Assembly: GCA_021822495.1 (NCBI GenBank)
Contig: JAKAQO010000008.1
Location: 43,207 to 107,206 of the forward strand
Direction of reading: 5' to 3'
Length of the DNA: 64,000 bases
Origin: a bacterium
GTDB taxonomy: Bacteria > Elusimicrobiota > Elusimicrobia > UBA1565 > UBA9628
Shown: in pieces, positions 30,006-39,681 of the stretch
Layout of the letters: each line of letters begins with the position of its first letter
Position numbering within the stretch: position 1 is the stretch's first letter
Program-made: the position numbers and the translations under genes
The notes under the pieces: model-generated
The model's database searches: none
Told to the model about the DNA's origin: nothing
Seen by the model: only the letters and a program-made list of their open reading frames with translations

Positions 30006-31329
30006 GCCCATCACAATATCTTCGCTGAAAGTTTTTATCAAAAAACCTAAAATTCATGTCGTCAGTTTCGGATGTCAAATGTCCTTTGCCGATTCCTCTG
30101 AAATGGCTCAGTCTTTTTTAGATAAGGGCTTTTCATCCGGAGAATCCCTGGAAACGGCGGACGCCGTCGTCATTTCTACCTGCACGGTGCGCCAGCACGC
30201 GGAAGACCGCGCCATTTCTTTTATCGGAAGACTACGGAAATGGAAAAAACAAAAACCCCATCGTCTCCTAGTCGTCGCCGGATGCGCGGCCGAACGGCTT
30301 GGCCCCAAGCTCAAGGAGCGCTTTCCTCACGTCGATTTAGTCATCGGCGCCAAATCAATAGAGAGTTTCTCTAAAATCATCGAGGACGTCTTGTCGGAAA
30401 AATTTGATCTCGCCTCCGAAAGCGCCACTGATTTTCCCCAAACGCCTATTTCTACGCAAGGAGCTGCTGCCTGCGATTTTGTGACGATTATGCGGGGATG
30501 TAATTATTCTTGCTCTTATTGTATCGTCCCTTCGGTTCGAGGACGAGAAAAATATCGTCCGGTTCAAATCATTATTGAAGAAGTTATATCCAAGATCGAA
30601 GCGGGGGTGAAAGAAATCACTCTTCTGGGGCAAACCGTCAATAGTTATCAATCCGAATATCAAGGAAAAACCGTCAAATTCCCCGAGCTCTTAAGAATTC
30701 TTGATGAAACCAAAGGGCTCAAACGCCTCCGGTTCATGAGCCCGCACCCTTATTACGTGACGAAAGAAATGATTTCCGTCTTTAGAGACTGCCCAACGGT
30801 CTGCAACTATCTTCATTTACCCCTTCAATCCGGTTCCAACCGTATTTTGAAGATGATGCGCCGTAATTATACCAGAGAACTTTTCATGGAAAAAATTTTG
30901 ATGTTGAAATCAGAACTCCCCAATCTCGTCCTATCCACCGATATCATCGTAGGTTTTCCCACCGAAACGGAAACGGATTTCGACGAAACCTTGTCCTTAA
31001 TCAAGGATTTTCAACCGGCCTGGATTTATTCCTTCAAATATTCTCCGCGTCCTGGAACTCTTTCCTCAACCGAAAACCCTGATGATGTCCCGTCTGCCGT
31101 CAAAGAGGAGCGTCTGGCCCGATTAAACAATCTCGCTCGAGAAATCGGACGAAAAGCCCTCCAAGGGAAAGTCGGACAAACAGTCGAGGTCCTTGAAGAA
31201 AATGAAAATTTTGGGCGCACAAGGGACGGCTTTAAGGTAAAATGGAAGGGTGGGGACAAGAGTGTCGGAGAAGTTCATTCCGTTAAGATTGTCGACGCAT
31301 CAGACTTTCTTCTCATAGGAGAAAAATAA
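29998..31329 (+). CDS. miaB: tRNA-2-methylthio-N6-dimethylallyladenosine synthase
   Basis: FGCQMSFADSSEM, RGCNYSCSYCIVPSVRGREKYRP radical-SAM motif, TRAM-like C-terminus. Confidence 0.93.
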   Translation: MSEPITISSLKVFIKKPKIHVVSFGCQMSFADSSEMAQSFLDKGFSSGESLETADAVVISTCTVRQHAEDRAISFIGRLRKWKKQKPHRLLVVAGCAAERLGPKLKERFPHVDLVIGAKSIESFSKIIEDVLSEKFDLASESATDFPQTPISTQGAAACDFVTIMRGCNYSCSYCIVPSVRGREKYRPVQIIIEEVISKIEAGVKEITLLGQTVNSYQSEYQGKTVKFPELLRILDETKGLKRLRFMSPHPYYVTKEMISVFRDCPTVCNYLHLPLQSGSNRILKMMRRNYTRELFMEKILMLKSELPNLVLSTDIIVGFPTETETDFDETLSLIKDFQPAWIYSFKYSPRPGTLSSTENPDDVPSAVKEERLARLNNLAREIGRKALQGKVGQTVEVLEENENFGRTRDGFKVKWKGGDKSVGEVHSVKIVDASDFLLIGEK

Positions 31330-31330
31330 A

Positions 31331-31828
31331 ATGAATCACAAACACCAAGGAGCCGAACGCCGCAAGCATCCGCGTTTTAATATCATGGAGGGAATGGTCG
31401 AACCGATTTCCATTCAATTCGGCCCGGACGCCCATCCCAACCCGCATGAGGCTCATTCGCCGACTCAGCCCGCCATTCTCACGGATTTGTCCGCCGGGGG
31501 AATGTCCTTAATCGTTTTTTTAGAGCCCCCCAAGGCCAAGAAATTCGAGATGGTCATTAATCTTCCCGGACTTAAAAGAATTCCAATCGAGGGGGAAATC
31601 GTCAGCGTCAATTCCAAGGGAGAAACCCATAAGGTGGGAATTTCTTTTACAAAAATCAGTTCCAAGCATCAAAAAGAACTCATTCAAATGGCGGAAGACG
31701 ACCTCGACTGCGAAACAAGGATTTCCCTTCGGCTTCCAGAAGTCTGCATTCCGGGCTGTTCCTTTCATTGTCTTTGCGTTAAAAACCACAAAGGGCCTTA
31801 TTGGAAAGAATCCACGCTCAAATCCTAA
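31331..31828 (+). CDS. PilZ-domain protein with Cys-rich tail
   Basis: ERRKHPRFN and LTDLSAGGMSL; tail CIPGCSFHCLC. Confidence 0.75.
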   Translation: MNHKHQGAERRKHPRFNIMEGMVEPISIQFGPDAHPNPHEAHSPTQPAILTDLSAGGMSLIVFLEPPKAKKFEMVINLPGLKRIPIEGEIVSVNSKGETHKVGISFTKISSKHQKELIQMAEDDLDCETRISLRLPEVCIPGCSFHCLCVKNHKGPYWKESTLKS

Positions 31829-32769
31829 AAACGCGCGGAGGTTGTATCGCCGTCGTCGGTCCAACAGGTTCCGGGAAGACGAAACTTGCCGTTTCGCTGG
31901 CTCGCGAGTTTAACGGGGAAGTAGTGTCGGCCGATTCGCGTCAAATTTACAAGTCGCTTGACGCCGGCACGGCTAAGCCACTTCTTGACGAAAAAGGCCG
32001 CATCGAGGAAATTCCCTACCATCTGGTGGATTTTTTAGATCCCAAAAAACCCTTTGACGCGGGAAGTTTCGCCGCCATGGCAAAACCCATTCTTGCGAAA
32101 ATAAAAAATGAAAATCGCCTTCCCATTATCGCTGGAGGGACAGGGCTCTATGTTAAGGCTCTTTCGCAAGGATTATCGCCTCTTCCTAAGGCCGACGCGC
32201 GCATTCGCGCCGAACTTCTTCAAATTTCAAAAGAGAAAGGTCGTGCATTTTTGCACCAAGAGCTTGAGAAAATTGATCCTCTCGCGGCGCGCCGTATTCC
32301 CGCCAATAATATCCAAAGAGTCATTCGCGCGATCGAGGTCCATCGAATCAGCGGACGCCCTCTGTCGGATTTTTGGAAGGAAGAAAACGAAAACACGGAA
32401 GAATTCATCACCCTCCGCATTGAATGGCCAGTTGAAATTTTAAAGCAAAAACTCAAAGAGAGATGCCGGCGCATGTGGCCGCAAATTCTTAAAGAAACCG
32501 CCCATCTCATTCCAAGATTTTACTCTGGAGAAGAGCCGGGATTTCAAAGTCTCGGTTACCCGCAAGCCGTTCGCTGTCTTCAAGGAAAAATGTCATCTGA
32601 AGCGGGGCTACTTGAATTCATCAAGGAAACCCTGACCTACGCTAAAAGACAGCGCACCTGGTTTAGGCATCAGATTAAGGGCCCGGTGTTTGAAATCGCC
32701 GGACAAGAATCCGAACTCATGTTTTCTCAAGCCGCCAAAATTCTTCGCCAAGAGGGTATCGCCCGATGA
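31801..32769 (+). CDS. miaA: tRNA dimethylallyltransferase
   Basis: VVGPTGSGKTKLAVSLA, SADSRQIYKSLDAGTAKP, IIAGGTGLYVKAL. Confidence 0.95.
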   Translation: MERIHAQILKTRGGCIAVVGPTGSGKTKLAVSLAREFNGEVVSADSRQIYKSLDAGTAKPLLDEKGRIEEIPYHLVDFLDPKKPFDAGSFAAMAKPILAKIKNENRLPIIAGGTGLYVKALSQGLSPLPKADARIRAELLQISKEKGRAFLHQELEKIDPLAARRIPANNIQRVIRAIEVHRISGRPLSDFWKEENENTEEFITLRIEWPVEILKQKLKERCRRMWPQILKETAHLIPRFYSGEEPGFQSLGYPQAVRCLQGKMSSEAGLLEFIKETLTYAKRQRTWFRHQIKGPVFEIAGQESELMFSQAAKILRQEGIAR

Positions 32770-33926
32770 ACCACGAGCCGCAAAAAGGATTTACTCGTTT
32801 CTTTGAGAATAAATCATTTGAGCGAATCATCTTGGTCGGCGTCGGCCTTAAACGGGAATTTGACGCCATGGAATCAAGCCTCTCCGAACTCGAGCGTTTA
32901 ACGGAAACCGCGGGCGGGACCGTCGCGGAAAAATTTTATCAATTGGTCGAGCGTTACCACCCAGCGACCTTGCTTGGGCGCGGCAAAATCCTGGAGATTG
33001 CCTCCGCCTGCCAAAGGCTCAAATCCTCGACCGTGATTTTCGATCACGATTTAACCGCCGCCCAACAAAAAAACATCGAATCACTTTGTCGCGCCAAAGT
33101 GCTCGACCGCTCGCGCCTGATTTTGGATATCTTCGCCAAAAGAGCGCAAACCAGCGAGGGAAAAATTCAAGTAGAACTGGCGCAGCTCTCGTATCTTTTG
33201 CCGCGCTTGACCGGATCCTGGAGAGGATTTTCCCAACAAGTGGGGGGAATTGGAACCCGCGGCCCTGGAGAGAGAAAATTGGAATATGAGAAACGCCATA
33301 TTCAGCTTCGCATCCGGCATTTGAAAAGGGATATTGAAAGAGTCAAATCAAGCCGCCTAGTTCGTCGAAAAAAGCGTTTGGAAGGAAATGAAAAGCAAAT
33401 CGCCATCATCGGATACACCAACGCCGGAAAGTCAACGCTCCTTAACGCCTTAAGCAAAACCACGAAAACAGTTTACGCCGACGATAAGCTCTTCGCGACT
33501 TTAGACCCGCATTCCCGAAAAATCCGCTTGCCGGGGGAAACCTTCGCCGTTTTAACCGATACCGTCGGCTTTATTCAACGCCTCCCCACCGCCTTGATAG
33601 CGGCCTTTCATTCGACTCTTGAGGAAATTCCCCAGGCGGATTGTCTCTTGATTGTCTCGGACGCCAATTCAAAAGATATTGAAACTCAAGACCAATCCGT
33701 CATTCAAACTCTTGAACAGCTGAAAGCCGAAAAAATCCCCCAAGTTAAAATCCTTAATAAAGCGGACACGCTGGATTTCCAAAAACGCGCGGCATTAAAT
33801 GCAAGATATCCAGACCGTTTGCTGGTCTCGGCGAAAACGGGAGAAGGATTCGATTTATTGCTAAAACAAATTACGGAAACGCTCCAAGCTCATCCTTTCC
33901 TAAGTTCTCAGGATTTGGTTAAATAG
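32766..33926 (+). CDS. hflX: GTPase HflX
   Basis: VGGIGTRGPGERKLEYEKR, IIGYTNAGKSTLLNAL, DTVGFIQRLP. Confidence 0.95.
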   Translation: MNHEPQKGFTRFFENKSFERIILVGVGLKREFDAMESSLSELERLTETAGGTVAEKFYQLVERYHPATLLGRGKILEIASACQRLKSSTVIFDHDLTAAQQKNIESLCRAKVLDRSRLILDIFAKRAQTSEGKIQVELAQLSYLLPRLTGSWRGFSQQVGGIGTRGPGERKLEYEKRHIQLRIRHLKRDIERVKSSRLVRRKKRLEGNEKQIAIIGYTNAGKSTLLNALSKTTKTVYADDKLFATLDPHSRKIRLPGETFAVLTDTVGFIQRLPTALIAAFHSTLEEIPQADCLLIVSDANSKDIETQDQSVIQTLEQLKAEKIPQVKILNKADTLDFQKRAALNARYPDRLLVSAKTGEGFDLLLKQITETLQAHPFLSSQDLVK

Positions 33927-33930
33927 ATTC

Positions 33931-34488
33931 ATGGCCAAAGCCAAAGAACCGAAAGATTTGGAAGTTCGCATCTATTCTCTGGCGACCATGGTCAATGAAG
34001 CCATTATTTTCTTGGAAGAACTCAGCGGAAACCGACTTCTCCCCATCTGGATTGGCATCGCTGAAAGCCAAGCCATCGCCATTCGTTTCTCCGGAATCGT
34101 CCTGCCCAGGCCCCTCACACACGATCTGCTCGTTTCAGCAATTAAAACTCTGGGGTATTCCGTCGATAAAGCCGTGATCTCCGATATAAAAGAAAATACA
34201 TTTTACGCGAGAGTTCATATCCATAAAGGAAATTCCTCAATTACATTGGATGCTCGTCCCTCGGACGCAATTGCGGTGGCCGTTCGCGTGGGATGCCCTA
34301 TTTACGTCGATAGCGGCGTTTTTGATCGTTGCCAAACCCTCGCGAAACCCATCACGGAAGAGGAAGTTTCTAAATTTAAAGACGAACTAAAAAATCTAAA
34401 ACCGGAAGACATTTTTAAGGACCTTGAAAAGAAGAAAGATGACGGCGGAGAGAACCCTCCGCAGTCGTCTGAGGAGTCGCGGTCATGA
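33931..34488 (+). CDS. bifunctional nuclease family (DUF151)
   Basis: LPIWIGIAESQAIA...RPLTHDLL...LDARPSDAIAVAVR. Confidence 0.9.
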   Translation: MAKAKEPKDLEVRIYSLATMVNEAIIFLEELSGNRLLPIWIGIAESQAIAIRFSGIVLPRPLTHDLLVSAIKTLGYSVDKAVISDIKENTFYARVHIHKGNSSITLDARPSDAIAVAVRVGCPIYVDSGVFDRCQTLAKPITEEEVSKFKDELKNLKPEDIFKDLEKKKDDGGENPPQSSEESRS

Positions 34489-34748
34489 ATAGATTGGACG
34501 TCATCAAAGCCGTTGCAAAAACTCTCAGCGCGAAAAGCGAAGCGGTTGCGGCCGTGGAAACCGCTTTTCAGGCGATAGGCGAGGCTTTACGAAAAGATGA
34601 AAAAGTCGTCATCTCGAACTTCGGAACTTTCCGCGTTAAATACAGGAAAGCCCGCTCGGGACGGAACCCAAAAACCGGGGCGTCGGTCTCGGTTCCCGAA
34701 CGCAGAAGCGTCCGCTTTAAGGCTTCGCGCAATCTACTGAACCCTTAG
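34485..34748 (+). CDS. HU/IHF family DNA-binding protein
   Basis: VVISNFGTFRVKYRKARSGRNPKTG signature. Confidence 0.93.
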   Translation: MNRLDVIKAVAKTLSAKSEAVAAVETAFQAIGEALRKDEKVVISNFGTFRVKYRKARSGRNPKTGASVSVPERRSVRFKASRNLLNP

Positions 34749-34752
34749 CGGA

Positions 34753-35133
34753 ATGTCGGATTTGCTAGGGGCTTTGCCCGATAAAAAATTTTTTACCATG
34801 GGCGAGGTTTGCCGTTTCTGCCAAATTAAATCCTATACGCTGAGATATTGGGAAAAACGCGTCGGCTTCCCTCGCCCCTCGCGAAGGCCGAGCGGCCACC
34901 GCCGTTATGAGCGCAAGGATCTCATTTCTCTTCTTCGACTCAAAGACCTCATCATCGATCAGAAAGTGACCTTGGTTGGAGCGCGAAAAACTTTTTTAAA
35001 GGAATCAAAAAACGGAAAAAAGACCCAGCCCCTCGGCTCTAATATTTTCGCGACGCCTGACCATTCATTTTTTAAAACCTTGGAGGAAATTCGTCAAGAA
35101 TTGCGCGCCACGATCAAGGAACTTTCATCCTGA
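34753..35133 (+). CDS. MerR-family regulator
   Basis: FTMGEVCRFCQIKSYTLRYWEKRVGFPRPSRRPSGHRRYERKDLISLLRLK. Confidence 0.9.
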   Translation: MSDLLGALPDKKFFTMGEVCRFCQIKSYTLRYWEKRVGFPRPSRRPSGHRRYERKDLISLLRLKDLIIDQKVTLVGARKTFLKESKNGKKTQPLGSNIFATPDHSFFKTLEEIRQELRATIKELSS

Positions 35134-35224
35134 TTCAAATTTTTATAGAGTATGGAGCTTTGGTTTTGTGGTGACTGGACCACAATGGTCGTCTGCGGGC
35201 AAAGTATGGGGTTCCGCGATTTTG

Positions 35225-35296
35225 CGGGGACTGGCTCAATGGTAGAGCGCTCCCTTGGGGTGGGAGAGACTCCGGGTTCGATTCCCGGGTCCCCGA
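35225..35296 (+). tRNA. tRNA-Pro (anticodon GGG)
   Basis: Hand-folded cloverleaf: acceptor CGGGGAC/GTCCCCG, anticodon arm CTCCC-TTGGGGT-GGGAG, T arm CCGGG-TTCGATT-CCCGG. Confidence 0.93.
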
Positions 35297-35319
35297 TGTT
35301 TTATCGGCATCTATTTTCA

Positions 35320-35392
35320 CGGGGCATAGCTCAATTGGCAGAGCGCTTGGTTCGGGACCAAGAGGTTCTGAGTTCAAATCTCAGTGCCCCGA
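35320..35392 (+). tRNA. tRNA-Pro (anticodon CGG)
   Basis: Hand-folded cloverleaf: acceptor CGGGGCA/TGCCCCG, anticodon arm CTTGG-TTCGGGA-CCAAG, T arm CTGAG-TTCAAAT-CTCAG. Confidence 0.94.
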
Positions 35393-35399
35393 GCTTTAG

Positions 35400-35672
35400 A
35401 TGAAAAGGGTCCATTTTACCGCCAGTGGAGAGGTCCAAGGAGTGGGATTACGCTGGTCGGTTCAAGAGATGGCTCAAAGTCTCGGGTTATCAGGGTGGAT
35501 TCGCAATAGAGAAGATGGGATGGTTGAGGGAGAAGTTCAAGGCACGGACCCAAAAATTGGAGAATTTATGAAAAATTTGAAAGCCGGTCCGGGACGCGCA
35601 AGAATCGAGACCCTCATTCAAGAAGCGCGACCCATTCAAAAACTAGAATCGGGGTTTGATATTCGCCGTTAA
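35400..35672 (+). CDS. acylphosphatase
   Basis: GEVQGVGLRWSVQEMAQSLGLSGWIRNREDGMVEGEVQG. Confidence 0.93.
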   Translation: MKRVHFTASGEVQGVGLRWSVQEMAQSLGLSGWIRNREDGMVEGEVQGTDPKIGEFMKNLKAGPGRARIETLIQEARPIQKLESGFDIRR

Positions 35673-35698
35673 GGCCCCGCGACACGATAGGAGAACGC

Positions 35699-36766
35699 AT
35701 GACTGAAGCCAGCATTGATTCCCTCAACCAATATTTTAAGGGCATTCAAAGACTTCCCGCCGTTGATCGCGAGGAGATGCACAAGCTTTGGAAACAAGCC
35801 AAGCGAGGCGATCATGAGGCCAAAAAGCGCATTTTGGAACTCAACCTTCGCCTGGTCGTTCCCATCGCGAAAAAATATCATCGGCAGGGCATAGATTTTA
35901 TGGATTTGGTCGAAGAAGGAAACATCGGCCTCATCCGCTCCATCGAGAAATTCGACCCTAGAAAAGGATTCCGTTTTTCAACCTATTCCTCTTACTGGAT
36001 CGAACAATCCATTCGCCGGGCGGTGGAGGAACAATCAAAAACCATCCGCGTCCCTCCCCATGCGTGGGAAGCCTTAAGGAAATGGCTCAAGGAATGGGAG
36101 AAAATGCGCGCCAAACTCGGAAGAGAACCGAGCCTGGTTGAAATGGCGAAAAAAATGCGCTGGAATGCCCGGCAGGTGCGGGCGGTTTTAGACACCGCCG
36201 AAGCCACGCGCGGAATCGGGTCTCTGGACGCGCCCATTGACAGCGAAGAAGAAAACTTAACGGTTGAAAATACGCTTTCTGATTCCGAAAGTAATTCCCC
36301 CGACAACCTTCTTTCCGTTCTCAAGTTGCATGACGAACTCAACCAAGCCATTCGGGAAATTGGAAACCGCGAGCGCATGATTATCGAACTCAGATACGGC
36401 CTGACCGGACAAAACCCGATGACCCTTGAAGAAGTGGGAAAGCGCCTGAGGCTCTCCCGCGAGAGAATACGTCAGATTGAAGAAAGAGCTCTTCTCCGGC
36501 TTAGGCGGGTTTCAAACCGCATGGGTTTGATTGAAGTTGAGGAAGCTAAATATAAAGCTCCGAACCTTCAGCCGGGATGGCATTCCCATTCGGAACACAC
36601 CGACATTCTAGGCCGCCCCGTTCTTCGCAAAAAGAAAAGTTCCTCCAACGAACTTTCCTTGATGCGGCGAAGAATTCCGCGGCTCACACTGACTCTCTTA
36701 AAAAATAAAAAGGCGACGCAAAAACGCTCGCCTAAACTCTCGCATTCCAAGAAAAAGAGGAAATAA
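35699..36766 (+). CDS. RNA polymerase sigma-70 factor (RpoD/RpoS-type) with basic C-terminal extension
   Basis: DLVEEGNIGLIRSIEKFDPRKGFRFSTYSSYWIEQSIRRAV; region 4.2 TLEEVGKRLRLSRERIRQIEERALLRLR. Confidence 0.93.
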   Translation: MTEASIDSLNQYFKGIQRLPAVDREEMHKLWKQAKRGDHEAKKRILELNLRLVVPIAKKYHRQGIDFMDLVEEGNIGLIRSIEKFDPRKGFRFSTYSSYWIEQSIRRAVEEQSKTIRVPPHAWEALRKWLKEWEKMRAKLGREPSLVEMAKKMRWNARQVRAVLDTAEATRGIGSLDAPIDSEEENLTVENTLSDSESNSPDNLLSVLKLHDELNQAIREIGNRERMIIELRYGLTGQNPMTLEEVGKRLRLSRERIRQIEERALLRLRRVSNRMGLIEVEEAKYKAPNLQPGWHSHSEHTDILGRPVLRKKKSSSNELSLMRRRIPRLTLTLLKNKKATQKRSPKLSHSKKKRK

Positions 36767-37284
36767 TGAGCGCTCACTTAAAAGAATCCATCATTGACGT
36801 TCCCGATTTTCCAAAACCGGGCATTGTTTTTAAAGACATCACGCCTCTTTTGGCCGACCCGAAAGCTTTTAAAGCCGCCATTGATCAAATGGCCGAGCCC
36901 TTTAAAAACGCCCGCATCGGCATCGTCGCTGGAATCGAGTCGCGCGGTTTTCTCCTTGCGACCCCGATTGCCTACTGCCTGGGCGCGGGCGTCATTCTGG
37001 TTCGCAAGAAAGGAAAGTTACCCCGCAAGACGGTAGCTGTCAATTACGATTTGGAATACGGACAAGACATTCTTGAGGCTCACGCGGACGCCTTTTCCTC
37101 GGGAACCAACATATTGTTGGTTGACGATGTCCTTGCCACCGGAGGCACCGCCCAAGCCGCGTGTAGGCTTTTAGAAAAAATCGGGGGGAAAGTAGTGGGA
37201 CTGGCGTTTTTACTGGAACTTAAAGCGCTCAAAGGCCGAGACAAATTAACCGGCCAACGCATTCATTCTCTGCTGGAGTATTGA
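36766..37284 (+). CDS. apt: adenine phosphoribosyltransferase
   Basis: VDDVLATGGTAQAACRLLEKIGG PRPP motif; IVAGIESRGFLLATPIA. Confidence 0.95.
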   Translation: MSAHLKESIIDVPDFPKPGIVFKDITPLLADPKAFKAAIDQMAEPFKNARIGIVAGIESRGFLLATPIAYCLGAGVILVRKKGKLPRKTVAVNYDLEYGQDILEAHADAFSSGTNILLVDDVLATGGTAQAACRLLEKIGGKVVGLAFLLELKALKGRDKLTGQRIHSLLEY

Positions 37285-37296
37285 AGCCTTTTTTGA

Positions 37297-37368
37297 GCCC
37301 CGATAGCTCAATGGATAGAGCTACTCCGTCCTAAGGAGAGGATGGGGGTTCGATTCCCTCTCGGGGCA
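37297..37368 (+). tRNA. tRNA-Arg (anticodon CCT)
   Basis: Acceptor GCCCCGA/TCGGGGC, D arm GCTC..GAGC, anticodon loop GTCCTAA, T arm GGGGG-TTCGATT-CCCTC; A27-A43 mismatch. Confidence 0.88.
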
Positions 37369-37405
37369 GATTTTTGTTATCTTTTGATAGAGTGGAGAAA
37401 ATTTA

Positions 37406-38152
37406 ATGGGAACACACTGGGCCAGACAACAGGTTAAAAATAACGAATTGGAAGGAAGCCTCGCCAAAACGATTCTTTGGATCAAAGCCAACAAACAAGT
37501 TTCCGGAATGATCGCGGGCGTTATGCTTGTCGCGGCTATTGTGGGATTAACCGTCTATCACAATTTCAAAACTCACCGAAACAAAGCCTGGGAAGAACTA
37601 GGACTCGCAGAAGGGCTCTACGCCGCCGGACACAAAGCTAAATCTTTCGCTCAGGTTAAAAACCTTGAAACTCAATACTCCAACACTCCGGCCGCCGGTT
37701 ACGGACTCTTGTTCGCGGGAGATGTGTCTTTTTCAACCGGCGATTATGCGACGGCTAAATCTTATTACCGGCAGCTTGAAGCGCTCAACTCGCAAACGCT
37801 GACCCCTTTTGCCCTCAATGATTTGGCTTTGACTTACGAGGCCTCCAGGGCCTGCGATAAAGCCGAGATGGAAGCCCAGAAATTTCTCGATCTTTATCCC
37901 GATCATTTCTTGGCGCCTCAAGTTCACTCCGTTTTAGCCCGTTGCTATGAGAGCCAGGGAAAAATAGAGGATGCCAAGGTGACTTATCAAAAAATTGCTT
38001 TGGAATATCCCAATACTTATTTTGCCGCGTGGGCCCAAGACAAAATTTCGCCCAAGGGGGGGAAAACGGGCTCTAAAAAAACGGCGGAGACCTCGGTGAA
38101 AGTTGCCCCGCCCTCCCCTCAAAAATCAAAAAAACTCCCGCGAAAAACTTAA
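37406..38152 (+). CDS. YfgM-like TPR membrane protein
   Basis: Single N-terminal TM followed by TPR-like repeats. Confidence 0.7.
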   Translation: MGTHWARQQVKNNELEGSLAKTILWIKANKQVSGMIAGVMLVAAIVGLTVYHNFKTHRNKAWEELGLAEGLYAAGHKAKSFAQVKNLETQYSNTPAAGYGLLFAGDVSFSTGDYATAKSYYRQLEALNSQTLTPFALNDLALTYEASRACDKAEMEAQKFLDLYPDHFLAPQVHSVLARCYESQGKIEDAKVTYQKIALEYPNTYFAAWAQDKISPKGGKTGSKKTAETSVKVAPPSPQKSKKLPRKT

Positions 38153-39567
38153 TGCCCCAAGGCTCAAAAAAGATTCTTTCGTTTTTTGTATGCGGCTTTT
38201 CGCTATTACTACTCTATTCATCCCAACTCTACGCCACCAATCTCGATTTATCCGCCGGATACAACGTGGACGCTCTTTCTTACTCCAATCTTAACTACAA
38301 CCCTTCCCAAAAGGACAATCAACAATACCTCGCCAATGACGCAAGTCTTGGCATTTCCGTCCGCAACATCGATTTGCCGGACTCTTGGAACGGAACGACG
38401 ATGGACATCGGCGTCAAATTTCACGCCTTGGGAGTGTCGGGTTCAACCGTCGCGCTTAAAGGATCGCCTTTCGGCCAAATCGCATCCAACTACCCCAACA
38501 CCGCGATGACCCCTTTCATGGAGAATGCCTACATCCGCATTCATCGCATCTTGGGGAAATCCCTTGAAGCGACCATTGGAAGGCAAAATTTCAAACTTGG
38601 AAGCGGACTTTTGCTCGACGATGACGGCGCCGGGTTTACCGGAGCGACCATCAAGGGAAATCTCCCTTTTTGGGAAACCTCTCTTGAAGGCTTCTACTTT
38701 AACACCAGCCATTCGATTTACAATGACAGCTACGCCGCCCCCGCTTCAAGTTTTCTTGCCCCAAGCGGCCTTAACCTCGCCGGGTTTACTTTCGCCATTC
38801 CCACTGACGGCATGTGGGAACTCAATGAACTGGTTGAAAATGGAAACGGGCCGGAAATTGATCCGGGACTTGGGGATACTCTCACTTCCGCAACCCGAAG
38901 TTTTACCAGCCTGAGATATCAAATCAATTATAACTCTCTTGTTTTTGATGGAGAAGCGGCTATTGAAAAAGGACAAGCGACCACCAATGGCGCCAATGGA
39001 GCGCCGAGTTCCATCACTTATAATGGAAACGCCGCAGTCGTCAGAGCTAAGTGGAAACAACCTCTTTATAAAGTGGGGGAGGGAATCGCTCATTTAGCCT
39101 TGGCCCACGGTAGCGGAGCAACCCCTGGAGCAACGGGCACCGATACCGCCTTTTTCCCGGCCCATGGACACCAATTTGACGGGCTTCAAAGAGACGGCTT
39201 TGGCGCCTTTTTTGCCGCCACCCCCTACGCCGCATTGGGTACCGCTCCCACCGCCAGCGGCCTTGCTCAAGGCGCGACCGGCATTGATGTCGTCAGCGGC
39301 GGGTATACCCCTCCCGCTTATGACAATGTTTCCCTTGATCTTGATTATTTCCTTTACCGAGCCGATCAAGTCGCCAGCGGCTCGCGCAATCTGGGAGATG
39401 AGTGGGATATCACATTTAGGCGTAGTTTTAGGAGCAATTTAACCGTTTCCTTGACTGGAGCCATCTTTTTAGCGGGTCCCGCCGCCGTGGCTGGATACCC
39501 CAACACCTCCGCTCCCGCGGGCGACATCGCAAGCCTCATCTCCTTTAACGTTTCCGGCCGATTTTAA
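38152..39567 (+). CDS. outer-membrane beta-barrel (porin-like) protein
   Basis: Signal peptide, alternating amphipathic strands, terminal aromatic (ISFNVSGRF). Confidence 0.72.
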   Translation: MPQGSKKILSFFVCGFSLLLLYSSQLYATNLDLSAGYNVDALSYSNLNYNPSQKDNQQYLANDASLGISVRNIDLPDSWNGTTMDIGVKFHALGVSGSTVALKGSPFGQIASNYPNTAMTPFMENAYIRIHRILGKSLEATIGRQNFKLGSGLLLDDDGAGFTGATIKGNLPFWETSLEGFYFNTSHSIYNDSYAAPASSFLAPSGLNLAGFTFAIPTDGMWELNELVENGNGPEIDPGLGDTLTSATRSFTSLRYQINYNSLVFDGEAAIEKGQATTNGANGAPSSITYNGNAAVVRAKWKQPLYKVGEGIAHLALAHGSGATPGATGTDTAFFPAHGHQFDGLQRDGFGAFFAATPYAALGTAPTASGLAQGATGIDVVSGGYTPPAYDNVSLDLDYFLYRADQVASGSRNLGDEWDITFRRSFRSNLTVSLTGAIFLAGPAAVAGYPNTSAPAGDIASLISFNVSGRF

Positions 39568-39603
39568 AGTCTTTCTCCTCCTACTTATACCCCCCCAAAC
39601 CCG

Positions 39604-39624
39604 TTTTCCACAGGCTTATCCACA
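39604..39624 (+). promoter_or_regulatory. Two DnaA-box-like 9-mers, 12-nt phased
   Basis: TTTTCCACA (39604-39612) and TTATCCACA (39616-39624, identical to the consensus DnaA box). Confidence 0.55.
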
Positions 39625-39681
39625 TAAGTATATCCATATAAATGGCATAAAGTTGCCATAAAAAGACTTATTTAATATTAT

